Shown: positions 46,570 through 57,045 of the stretch, in pieces
Layout: each line of letters opens with the position of its first letter
How positions within the stretch are numbered: the stretch's first letter is position 1
NCBI RefSeq assembly: GCF_002099425.1
Contig: NW_018344068.1
Coordinates: forward strand, 8,500,501 to 8,564,500
Length of the DNA: 64,000 bases
Reading direction: 5' to 3'
From: Phascolarctos cinereus
Taxonomy: Eukaryota > Chordata > Mammalia > Diprotodontia > Phascolarctidae
Program-made: the position numbers and the translations under genes
Notes under the pieces: generated by a model
Databases searched by the model: none
The model's input: the letters and a program-made list of their open reading frames with translations, nothing else
What the model was told of the DNA's origin: nothing

Positions 46570-47410
46570 ATTCTTGTACAGAAAGGGCAGAAACCTTCAG
46601 ATCTATGCACTCAATAAGGAAGGTTAGGAAAGGGTCAGTTAGAAGTATATTGAAAAGTAGTCCTTGAATCAAGTAAATCCTCCTGAAAGCTAGATCCAAG
46701 AAACCTCTGGATTGGCTAGCCCTCCTCCACCTTGGTATAACACCAATTTATTAGACACAGCCTCTGGTATGTAGGATGCCTAATACCAGTAATCAGGGGG
46801 TTGATGACAAGGCTACTGTTTTTAAAATCCATTCCAGCATGTCATACTACTAGGATTCTAAGAATAGTATGGAAGATGGAAGACTCAATAAATATGATGG
46901 TATTGGGCCTAATCTTAGACCTTCATTGCAGTAAAAAAGGCATCCTTCTACAAGGTACAATGTGGTCTACATGGGAAAAGGACATGTCCCATGGGGGCCT
47001 TGAAAATAGACTTAATTAATTGGTGTTATAGTCCCATACCATGATTAGGTATCAGCTGAAGTTAGATCAAATCTTTTGTTGTTTGCTAGAAGAGGAAAGC
47101 CAACATAATCACTTTGCCAAAAGAATTGTAAGGGATCATGCTATACCGATCCCTCAAAAGTTAGATGCCCTGATTACTACAAAGAGCTTCATTAAACAGG
47201 TATATTCATCTCATCCTTGGTTAAGCTGCTCATGCATTCCCAACCCCACTGAAACAGCATTATGGTCCCTTTGTCCAAACTGATGATGCACCCAGTCTCC
47301 TGTCTCTACTCTTTCTGTGAGAACATTACCCTGGCTTTTCAGTGTGGCAGTGGGCATATGATGCTTCCAATAGACACTAATATAACCTGCCAACAACTGT
47401 ATGCAATTTT
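46570..47410. other. Unassigned stretch with an unidentified short ORF
   Basis: The plus strand from 47041 encodes 80 codons with RIVRDHAIPIPQKLDALITT and SFIKQVYSSHPWLSCSCIPN, which reads like protein but matches nothing I know. There is no splice context or upstream partner that supports a gene. May be a retrocopy scrap or chance. Confidence 0.3.
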
Positions 47411-49312
47411 TTTTTATTTTTTAAAAATTTATTTATTTATTTTTAGTTTTCAGCATTCACCTTCCACAAGATTTTGAGTTCCAAATTTTCTCCCATCTCT
47501 CCCCTCCCCTCACGCCAAGAGGTCATGCATTCTGAATACCCCTTTCCCCAATCTCCCCTCCCTTCTATTACCCCCCCTTCTCTTATACCGTATCAAGAGT
47601 TACAGGTACCATCTTCCTGTGTAGAGATGTAAACAGTTTAACCTTGCTGAATGACATGTTTCTACCCTGTTCACCTTTTTATTCTTCTCTTGAGTTTTGG
47701 GTTTAAAGATCAAATTTTCTGTTCAGCTCTGGTCTTTTCATCAGGAAAGTTTGAAAGTCCCCTATTTCATTGAATGTCCATCTTTTCCCCTGAAAAATTG
47801 TGATTGCTTTTGCTGGGTAGTTGGTTCTTGGTTGTAATCCAAGCTCCTTTGCCTTCCGGAATATCATATTTGAGGCCTTCAGTTCTTTAATGTTGAAACT
47901 GCTAAATCCTGTGTAATCTTGACTGTGACTTCTTGATATTTGAATTGGTGTTTTGTTGTTGGTTTTTTTTTTTTTCTGGCTGCTTGCAGTATTTTCTCGT
48001 TGCTTTGATAATACTAGAGTTCAGCTACAATATTCCTTGGAGTTTTCATTTTGGGATCTCTTTCAGGAGGTGATTGGTAGATTCTTTCAATGATTATTTT
48101 ACCTTCTGGTTCTAAGATATCAGGGCAATTTTCTTTGATAAATTCTTGAAAAATGCTGTCCAGGTTCTTTTTTCGATCATGACTTTCAAGTAGTCCAGTA
48201 ACTCTTAAATTAACTCTCCTGGATATATTTTCCAGGTCAGTTATTTTTCCAGTAAGATATTTTATGTTTTCTTCTTTTTTTTCCATTCTTTTGATTTTGT
48301 TTGACTGATTCTTGATGTCTCATAGAGTCATTAGCTTCCACTTACCAAATTCTAATTTGTAAGGTATTATTTTCTTCATTTACCTTTTGTAACTCCTTTT
48401 CCATTTGGGCAGTCCTACTTTTTAAAGAGTTGTTTCCTTCAGTGGATTTTTTTTTCCATTTGTCCAGTTGTATTTTCTAAGGAGTTGTTTTCTTCAGTCA
48501 ACTGTTGTCCTTCCTTTTCTATACCCTTGACTCTCTCTTGCATAACTCTCATTTCTTTTCCCAATGTTTTCTTCTACTTCTCCTTTTTGAGCTGTTCCAA
48601 GAAGGTTTTTTGGTCTTGAGACTGTTCATCTTCCTCTTTAAGACTTTGCATGTAGGCATTTTGACATTGTTGTCCTCTTTGGAGTTTGTGTTTTGATTTT
48701 CACTGTCACTATAGTGGCTTTCTATGGTCAGGGCTCTTTTCAGTTTTTTACTCATTTTTTTCAACCTATTTCATGACTTTTAAAGTTGAGTTCTTTTCCT
48801 AGGGCACAGGGGCCATGGTCCCAAGCTTCTTGTGCTGGGGGCTAGGGGCCTGTTCACTGGCTTTCTGCACTAAGGCTTTGGGAGCTGGTGACTTGCCCAC
48901 CATATTGGGGTGGCCTTGTCTAGTTGCACTTACAGTGCTGGGGATTCCCAGGCTGGCAGTTCACCTTCTGTGCTGGGGCTGGAGGCTTCATAGCTGTCCA
49001 GCTGTGCCACTGGCCTGCTGAGCCAGGATCAATGGGCCTTTGTTGCTGATCTGTGCTGTGGCTAAAAGCCTCCTGCTGCTTTACCCTGACACTGTCTGTG
49101 CTAGGTTGTGCTCCCCTTTTACTCAAGTGATTCAGACCTTTCCTGAAGTCCTTCTAAATAATCTTAAGCTAGAAAATGGTTTCACTCTGTCTTTTTGTAG
49201 GTTCTATTGTTCCAGAATCTGTTTAGAGGCTTTATTTAATGTTGTTTCCAAGGGAAACTGGGGAACTCAGGCAACTTCCTGGCTTTTCTCTGACATCTTG
49301 GCCCCACCTCTG
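47411..49312 (-). repeat. HAL1/L1 copy with ORF1, antisense
   Basis: The minus strand starts near 49312 with GGTGGGGCCAAGATGTCAGA, has a leader, then ORF1 (KKLKRALTIESHYSDSENQN at 48549-48764; DLENISRRVNLRVTGLLESH and ENCPDILEPEGKIIIERIYQ at 48014-48286), and ends with an A-rich tail at 47411-47445. There is no ORF2 between ORF1 and the tail, so HAL1 fits. ORF1 is frameshifted between these pieces. Confidence 0.85.
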
Positions 49313-49565
49313 TTCTTCGCTGTTGAATGAGAACTCTGAAGACTAGTGGTATCAAAATAAAATATGTCCCTGTAGGCTGCATATTGACTTAGAAAACTAC
49401 ATATTAACATCTTTTTTTTGCATTTTTATTTATTTTGTTAAATATTTCCCAAGTTCATTATAATTCCCATGCAGCAGGGCCATGTGATTGATACCTCTGC
49501 TGTAGAATAATTCTTTTTCAGTGTTAGTCAAGCAGGCATAGTAACTATTTCTTGTTAAATTTTAG

Positions 49566-49744
49566 GGATAGGTATTCAGTGGAAACATGTGTTGAAGATT
49601 TCCAAGTCTGAGAAATTCGGCTTTGGGGAGGTGCTGATAATGCTGCTAATTGACAGTATCTTATATGGCTTGGTGACCTGGTATGTGGAGACTGTCTTTC
49701 CAGGGAAATATGGTATACCTCAGCCTTGGTACTTCTTCGTGATG
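49566..49744 (+). CDS. ABCA3-like: ABCA3-like transporter, internal exon 4 (last TMD1 helix)
   Basis: The 179-base exon follows TTAAATTTTAG and completes the Gly codon left by the previous exon. It reads [20 protein letters not shown], then [20 protein letters not shown] and [24 protein letters not shown]3 carries GMGIQWRDLL and [41 protein letters not shown] here, a very close match. It holds the last helix of TMD1 and the conserved cytosolic PQPWYFF motif. It ends in phase 0 at ATG before a good GTGAGT donor. The intron before it is 28 kb. No lesion is seen. Confidence 0.93.
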
Positions 49745-49929
49745 GTGAGTTCTGATGTTGGAATCCTTCAGAGTAGCCAAAGCCCTTTCATTACCAAACA
49801 TCATGATTCTTACCTCTTCTCATAATGTCCTTAAATCAGCCAATACAGATATAGACAGATAAAAAGAATTTTTCCCCAAAGAAGTGCTTATCTTTCTAGC
49901 TCAGAGATTTGGGTTCGAGAGTAAAGCCA

Positions 49930-50500
49930 GGTCTTAATCACAGTTTTTTAGAAGAAGCCCTCCCTTCAAGTGGAAAGTTCCACCAGGGGCACCCAAAAAA
50001 AGAGAGGTTTCCCTAACAGAATTCGGGGAACCAGGCTCCCTCCTCCAATCCTGGTGGGACCTCTAAAACTGTCTGAGGTGTATACTCTGAACAAAATCAG
50101 TTTATTAGCAGTGACCATTTTGTTAAAAGTTTAGTAACTGTTAACAAAGCAGGTCAGACTGGCCACCTCAATAAAGCCAGTGACCCCAGTAAGAAGGGGG
50201 AAATCCTCTTTATTGACACACAAGAAAGAAGGGGTCTTGGTAGTAGTGGAACATTATGATTGGCTATAGTAAGAAAGGTGGGCCAATCACGAATCTCTCT
50301 GACAAATAAGGAATGTTAATTGTTTTATGGGACCCTTGTGCATCTTATAATCTTTGCTAGAGGATCAAAACTAACAGACTTGCTATCTCCTTGGAAAAGA
50401 TAAAATCTCCCCTAACTGTACAAGGACAGGCAAGGACAGGTGACATATCTTTTAAGGATGGCACCATGTTAACTTATGGGGCTTAAAGATAACAAACAGA
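49930..50500 (-). mobile_element. LTR-like fragment (fossil), antisense
   Basis: The minus strand shows CTAATAAACTGATTTTGTTC followed by TACACCTCAGACAGTTTTAG and AGGTCCCACC, a polyadenylation signal plus U5-like order, similar to the LTR at 50933-51396. Limits are not defined. Broken. Confidence 0.45.
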
Positions 50501-50932
50501 TATCCTGGAAGTGTTCCAGAGGCTACCAGCATGAAAAATAACAACTTTTAATTAACCTTTAGAGTAACTTGGAGAGAAAGCTAAATTCCTGAGCTTACCT
50601 CAAGGACATAAAAAGGTGGCTTTAGGCAGATACAGACTCAATTATAAAAATCAACATAGCATAAAATCAATTACATTGTAGATGTACAATGCAGTAGAAA
50701 TTTGGCCTGCTAATCGAAACTGCATCCTGCATCACGGAGCCCTTGAGCAAAGAGTTTGTACACTCTACCTTCTAAAAGTCTGTTCCTAAGGTTTTCCTTT
50801 CCTATCTTCTCCAGAAATCAGTGTCTTTTGGCAGAAGCTGGCCTGTTCTCTGAACCCATTCTTCCTTTCTAAAGATAGCCTGGATTCTCTAGAGGGGAGG
50901 ATGACACATGTCCTGTACTTTTTGCTTTGTAT

Positions 50933-51396
50933 TGTTACAATAAAAATCCACAATGAAGAGAAACTGGGGCACAAAGTTCTGAGCTTAATCAGTTTATTAG
51001 CAAAGCTAGCAATTGCCGGCAAAGTCAGATCCCAAGCCCTTCAGTGGACACTGATGCATTTGACAATCAGAGCATCTTTTTTTTAACATAAGGCCCACTG
51101 GTGCAAACCAGCTGAGACTGTGACTGGTGTATAACAGAGGCAATTGGTGGGCTGTACATTTTGCTTAATCACATTGACTTGCAAGAGTTTCCAGAATCCA
51201 TAGCAGTGGGGAAAGCATAGAGTTGAACAACATCCTCTGGAAAGTCCTGTGTCAGATACTATTTAATAGCAGAGAGACCCAGTGCAAGGGAAAACATCTG
51301 ACCAGGTTAACTCATCTTCCCTCTGTCTTCCTTATCTCCCTCATGAGATAGGACCAGTTTGTAGCTCTGAAAATTAGGAAACCTAAACTCCTCACA
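50933..51396 (-). mobile_element. Retroviral-type LTR (fossil), antisense
   Basis: Minus strand starts TGTGAGGAGTTTAGG and ends TTTTTATTGTAACA (TG...CA). A polyadenylation signal TTGCTAATAAACTGATTAAG lies about 60 bases before the end. Its start resembles the LTR at 18277-18839 (TGTGAGGGC). No pair was found; it may be solo or part of a broken provirus with 49930-50500. Confidence 0.55.
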
Positions 51397-51399
51397 ACA

Positions 51400-52160
51400 G
51401 AGTCACCATAAGATGTGATATGGGATGATGACTACAGTTATTTAAACAAAAATAACCCTTGAAATTGGAAAGAGTTCTCCTCACTGAGTGTTCTTCTTTT
51501 CCAAGCAAAACTGATCTGTATGTTTTCTCAGCAAAGAGAGAATACAGGAGAAGGAAGACATAACCAAAGTATGAGATTGAAACAGTGCAAATGAAAGGGG
51601 AAGGTCTTAATAGGGTGGGTGTCCTGTTGAAATAGCACTCCTTTTAGAATAGATGTATGTGCCTAAAATCAGAGATGAAGACCTGACAATATGTCTAATG
51701 GGGGGAGGGGCACTTGGTACACAGGTTGGTGCACTTTCTCTGAGAGTGTTGTGGTTTCTTGCACACCATCCTGCCTCCATAGAAGGGATATCAGAGATTA
51801 TGTTAGTAACTATCCAGAAGAGCAGAGACATGGACCCAGATTGGAGTTTTCATGGTACAAAGAGAGAAGAATGATGATGAGAATGGAAGACGGTAGAATT
51901 GGATTGTGCAATTTGAGACACAAGCTAATTTCTAAGATGGGACAATGCTTCTATCCTCATTACTACCCTGATGAAGTGACACTTCTTAGAATGAGGCACA
52001 GCACAAAAAGGATGATGTGACAAGATCTACGAAGGCAATAACATAGAAATCGATTAGAAGAAGTAACTCACATTTGATACTATAGAAGTTTTGATCTGGT
52101 GAACGACACAAAGAAATTAAAGAAAAAATCAATATATAGACCTTGAATCAGAGAGTAAAA
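51400..52160. other. Unassigned stretch with unidentified ORF
   Basis: A 109-codon plus-strand frame at 51691-52020 includes LEFSWYKERRMMMRMEDGRI and GQCFYPHYYPDEVTLLRMRH. Not recognised; no splice sites or neighbours support a host exon. Could be a retrocopy scrap. Confidence 0.3.
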
Positions 52161-52169
52161 GTTCATAAT

Positions 52170-52265
52170 AGAAATGATTGTTGCATTATTTATGTTTGTT
52201 TCCCCATTGGCTAGCACAGTGTGTGGCACATAGTAGATATTTAATAAATGCTACTTTATTGACTA
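52170..52265 (+). repeat. L2 3' end
   Basis: CATTGGCTAGCACAGTGTGT, GGCACATAGTAGATATTTAA and TAAATGCTACTTTATTGACT. Confidence 0.8.
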
Positions 52266-52815
52266 GTCTGCTTAGGATTTCTTATAGAAGTGAATATTCT
52301 TTGGCACAGGCCATCTGGTTCCTTGAGATTTGTGATCTCTGGAAGACATGAGATCTTTGCTAGAGAGATGCTCTGCTGCCAATGACAGCCCTACCACCAT
52401 TCCAGCAGAGTAGGAGAGTTGAAAATTTCAGTAAAGGTAGTTCTTATGTCTCCATAGCTGCAAAGAATTGCTTCTGTCTGCTCTGTTCTGTGTGATTCAA
52501 GAATGCTTTATAGCTGGTAAGATAGGAAAAACTCCTGTGACCATTCATCTCTCCTGTCTTCTTTGATATGGGAGAAATGGAAATGATGGCAGAACTTAAG
52601 CATTTAGCTCTTCTTTTCCTCCCTACTTATAATGAAAAGAACATAGTATTATCCACTTTGGTAATATAATTTCACTGTTGTAAGAGGAGATTACGCAGTG
52701 TAGGTAACTTGTACTCATATTTCGGCAAAGCATTGTTACCTTACTATTGGTCATCCTCTGGGACATGGAACTAGTATTGTTATAGAGAATGCTTCATTGT
52801 TATGGCCACTTAATT
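52266..52815. other. Intronic stretch, nothing recognised
   Basis: No gene or family signature seen. Confidence 0.4.
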
Positions 52816-53682
52816 TTAAAATTATTTTCAAAGCGAGTTTTTGTTGATGTATTTGTTTTTATTACATTCCCACAATTTCTCCCACTATCCATCCAACTCT
52901 TCCTCCTCGGAAGCTATCCCATATAACAAATAGTACTTTAAAGACAGAAAAAAGAAAAAGAGGAAAAAAATAAACAATACAGATCAATACATAGAAAAAA
53001 AGTTTAAAAATATGTGCAATGTATAACACTTGTGGACTTCCCACCTCTGCAAGGGAATAGGGTAGGAGTGTTTTCATATCTTTTCTTTTGAGCCATGCTT
53101 TTTCTTTTATAATTTTGTAACATTTACTTTTTATCTTTTTTGTGATTCTTTTTTTTATATTGTTGTCCTCCGTCACTGTGTCCATTCATGTAGATTTTCC
53201 ATACTTTTCTGTATTCATCACATTCATCATTTCTTATAGCACAGTCATGTTCTGTTATATTTGTGTACCATAATTTATTTAGGCATTCACTAATCAATGG
53301 GCATCTACTTTTTTTTTCAATTCTTGGCTGTCACAAAAAGTACTGATATAACTATTTTGGTATATATGAAGAATTTCTTCTTTTCAAGGCCTCTTGAAGA
53401 CTACTAATGGAATGTCCAGTAAAAAGGGTAATCATTTTTAGTCATTTTATTTGTATAATTTCAAAATTGCTTTCCAGAAGACAAAGTTGCTTTCTGACAT
53501 TGACTATTCCCATCTTTTGTCATGTTTGCCAGTTTGCAGGTATAGAAACCTTAAGGTTGTTTTGATGTGCATTTTTCTTATTATTAGTCATGTGAGCCAT
53601 AGTTGTTAATGCTTCACACTTCTTCTTTTGGGTACTGTTTGTTCACATTTTTGACTACTTATCTATTTATAAGTGGCTTTTG

Positions 53683-53880
53683 GTTTTATACACACACACA
53701 CACATACACAGATATGCACACATATGTGTATATATATATTATATATGTATATGTATAGATGTATATATATATATAATATATGTATATGTATATGATATGT
53801 ATATATATGCACATATGTGTATATATAATATATATGTATATGTATAGATGTGTGTGTATATATATACACGCACATACACT
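53683..53880. repeat. (CA)n/(TATG)n compound microsatellite
   Basis: Blocks of CACACACACA, TATATATATT and GTATATGTATAGATG inside the L1. Confidence 0.95.
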
Positions 53881-54142
53881 TAAGGGCAGCTAGGTGGCAC
53901 AGTGAATAGAGTGCTGGTCCTGGAGTCAGGAAGACTCCTCTTTGTGAGTTCAAATCCGGCCTCAGACACTTACTAGCTGTGTGACCCTGGGCAAGTCACT
54001 TAACCCTGTTTGCCTCAGTTTCCTCATCTGTAAAATGAGTTGGAGAAGGAAGTAGCAAACCACTCCAATATCTTTGCCAAGAAATCCCCAAATGGGGTCA
54101 CGAAGAGTTGGATACAACTGAAAATGAGTGAAAACATATACA
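53881..54142 (+). repeat. Marsupial CORE-SINE, long form
   Basis: GGGCAGCTAGGTGGCACAGT, CTAGCTGTGTGACCCTGGGC, CTCAGTTTCCTCATCTGTAA, AAACCACTCCAATATCTTTG, AATGGGGTCACGAAGAGTTG. Inserted in the antisense L1. Confidence 0.93.
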
Positions 54143-56011
54143 TAAATATAAAAACATATTTTACATAGTAAATATATTTGTGTAAAGATATTTATATGTG
54201 TATGTATATATGCGCATGTTTGTATTTTGGTCACATATGTGTGTGTGTTAATTATTTTTATCTCAGGCACCAAACCTTTATCTGACAAATTTAAAACAAA
54301 TATTTTTTTCCTCCTTTCAAGTGCTTTCCTTTTTATCCTAGGTGCATTTATTTTGTTTGTGCAGAAATATTTTAGTTTCACGAAATCAAAGTTATCTATT
54401 TTACCTTTTGTAATTGCTTCTGTCTCTTATTTGGTCAAGAATATATCTCTTACTCATTGCTGAGAATTATATGATCTGTCTCTTATCTAATTTTTTATGA
54501 TATAACATTTAATATTAAGGTCATGTATCCATTTAGAATGTATTATAGAATATGGTAAAATGTATTGTTCTAAACCTAATTTCCATCAGACTGCTTTCCA
54601 TTTTCCTGGCAGTTCTATCAAGTAGAGAGTTTATTCTTAAGGAATTTGTGTTTTTGTCTTTATGAAACACTGTCTTACTGAGTTCCATTTTTTTCTGATT
54701 CTCCTTTGTCTGGTCTCTTCCACTGATCTACCTTTTTTTTTTTTTTAACCATTATTAGTTTGAAGTCTAGAGGTGTTCTTCCCCTTTTGTCCCTACCTCT
54801 TTTTGTTATTTCATTTTATGTTGCACATGCTTGATTTTTCCAGGTGGATTTTGTTATTATTTTATCAAGTTCTGTAAAGTATCCCTTTGATAATTTAATT
54901 AGTATAGCATTAAAAGTATAGATTAACCTTCATGGTGTTGTCATTTTTATTATATTGGCTTGAACCAACCATGAACACTAAATATTCCTCCAAGTATTTA
55001 AGTTATTTATTTCTTTAAGGTATACTTTGTAATTGAATCTATACAATTTTTTGTGTGTTTTGGCAGATTTGGGCAGATAAAACAAGATGTTTTATGCATT
55101 TTATGCATTTTTGTAGTTACTTGGAATGGGATTTCCCTTTCTCTTATTGATTCTTGGATTTTGTTGTTATTATGTAGAAATGCTGTAGATTTTGAAGGTT
55201 TATTTTGTAGCCTTCAATTTTGTTATTAATTGTGTCATTTTGTATCTTTGCTAATTCCGTAGGATTTTCTTAATAAACCATTATGTTTTCAACAAAAAAA
55301 AGATAATTTTATCTCCTTTTTATTTATCTTTATGTCTTTAATTTCTTTTTCTTGCCTTATTACTGTGGCTAGCATTCCAAGAACTATATAAAATAATAGT
55401 TAGGACAGTGCACATTCTTGCTTTGCTCTCATAATTACTGGTAAAATTTCCAGTTTATTCCCATTGCATGTGATGCTTGCTTTTAGTTTTAGATAGATAG
55501 TTTTTATTATACTAGAAATAGGTTCCTCTGTTTCTGTACTTTGTAGAGTTTTTAGCATAAATAAGTATTGTACTTTTTGAAAAGCTGTTTGCACATCTTG
55601 AGATAATTCTGTGGTCTGGGATGTTTTTGTTTTTTATAGGATTTTTATGTTAATTATTTATTATGATTAATTGTCAGCTGTTTTTCCAAATGGTGACCCA
55701 TTCTTGCATCCGTGGTATAAATCCAACTTAGTCATGATGAATGATTTCTTGAATGAGTTACTGTGGTATGTTGTGATATTAATTTTTTTAATATGAGTTG
55801 GATTATTAATTTATAATTTTATTATGTTATTCAATTTTTTCTTCTGTGGGAATGCATCTTTAAAATTATAAGGTAAGTTAATGAAAGAAGATGGATTCAA
55901 TTTGCTAAAATATGATATAAACATTATTATTTCAGAGAAACAGAGTACTTAAAGAGATAAATCCATAGTATAATTCAAATTTGATAATCTATTTAAAAAT
56001 TTCCTTTCTAG

Positions 56012-56154
56012 CCCTCTATTGGTCTGGAAGGCCACGTAATGTTGCACATAATGAAGAGCTGGAGAATAAATTTAATATGCTTGAGAGAAAAGCTTATATT
56101 CAGGATGAGCCTAAAGACTTGTTTGCCGGAGTAAGAATTTGTAATCTGTCTAAG
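56012..56154 (+). CDS. ABCA3-like: ABCA3-like transporter, internal exon 5 (linker to NBD1), apparent 1-base frame defect
   Basis: The 143-base exon follows TTTCCTTTCTAG and ends at CTGTCTAAG before GTAATG. In the frame that matches the family it reads LYWSGRPRNVAHNEELENKF, then NMLERKAYIQDEPKDLFAGV and RICNLSK. ABCA3 has PSYWCGKPRAVA and EPEDLVAGIKIKHLSK, and the next family exon opens NBD1. The family needs 144 bases from phase 0; here the exon begins CCCTCTATTGG, 11 bases where Pro-Ser-Tyr-Trp needs 12, so it is one base short and joins the previous exon out of frame. Read from phase 0 it stays open until a stop near the 3' end. The rest of the exon is well preserved, so the change is recent, an assembly error, or bypassed by a different donor. 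The Walker A exon is outside the window. Confidence 0.85.
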
Positions 56155-56213
56155 GTAATGTTTCATAGGTCTCCTTTCAAAAGCATGAGGAGTACCACCA
56201 TGGCTTAGATAAG

Positions 56214-56732
56214 CAGTTCTTAAATGTTTGAAACCGCTTACCTTCTTAATAATTTTTTCAGGACCCCAAAGAAATTTAGTTTATGTGGGTATAATTACAA
56301 ATATTTACTATATATGAAATTAAAACTAATGAAGTTTTAAAATATTTATTTATTAATCTACTTACAAATAATAACAAACCCATCACTTATTAACACAAAT
56401 AACATCTTTTGGGAAAAATGACTATTTTTAAAACAAAAAAAATTTATGAGAATAATAGCATTACATGTTTTGGCTAATCTCTTTAATGTGTGGTTTAATA
56501 AAAGATAGCTAAAATTCCCTTATCTACTTCTGCCTTCAGTCTGTTTTGATATATTGTTTTAGTTGAAATGTATAAAGAAAATCTGGCCTCACACAATATA
56601 TATTTCAAAAAGGGAGTACTTCAGTAGGCATATAATATTTTAGTAGTATTATGAAAATAGCTTTGACCTTGAGAACCTCCTGAAGGGGTCTTGGGGACCC
56701 CTAGGGATCCTGGGACCACACTTTAAGAACTG
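56214..56732. mobile_element. hAT-type nonautonomous element, 3' of ABCA exon 5
   Basis: Ends CAGTTCTTAAA and TTTAAGAACTG are inverted repeats. The right part GGGTCTTGGGGACCCCTAGG and GATCCTGGGACCACACTTTA is Charlie-like. AT-rich interior without coding capacity. An 8-bp target duplication was not clear. Confidence 0.7.
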
Positions 56733-57045
56733 CAAGATTAGACCAGTGGCCATAAGAAAGATTTTGTGGGAGATAATAATAACAGTTCCTCTCTATTACA
56801 TAATATTTGAAGTTTGGTTATATAAACTAAACATTCTTGATTTCTCTTTAATAATATAAATCAAAATTAATGGACGGCAATTTCAACTGGATGGGGCAGT
56901 TGAAAGCACTGTTAAAAAATACAATAGTCAAGAAGGAGCTAGAGTTCACATTAAAATCCCAGACTATTTTCCATGAGCGTTTTCTCTTTGTAAAATATAG
57001 GACTTGGCAACTAGCAGCTGACAAATTGCATGTGACTTTTTTTGT
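56733..57045. other. Intronic stretch, nothing recognised
   Basis: No gene or family signature. NBD1 exon motifs such as a GHNGAGKTT-coding string are absent here and through the rest of the window. Confidence 0.5.

Larger units (their letters stand above)
52830..55830 (-). repeat. L1 ORF2 (C-terminal half) and 3' end, antisense
   Basis: Tail of the 31211-32110 type at 52830-53680, then after an SSR and SINE the complement of ORF2 continues: ACCAAACCTTTATCTGACAA, CATGTATCCATTTAGAATGT, TTTGGTCAAGAATATATCTC, CATTATTAGTTTGAAGTCTA, and from 55370 the RT part (CATTCTTGCTTTGCTCTCAT, CATTCTTGCATCCGTGGTAT, TAAATCCAACTTAGTCATG). About 2.5 kb of L1 without any long open frame. Confidence 0.87.

Noticed and set aside
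53663-53953. 96-codon minus-strand ORF
   Set aside because: Mostly translated microsatellite and SINE.
54227-54463. Hydrophobic plus-strand ORF resembling a membrane protein
   Set aside because: It is the reverse strand of L1 ORF2; T-rich antisense L1 gives Phe/Leu-rich frames.
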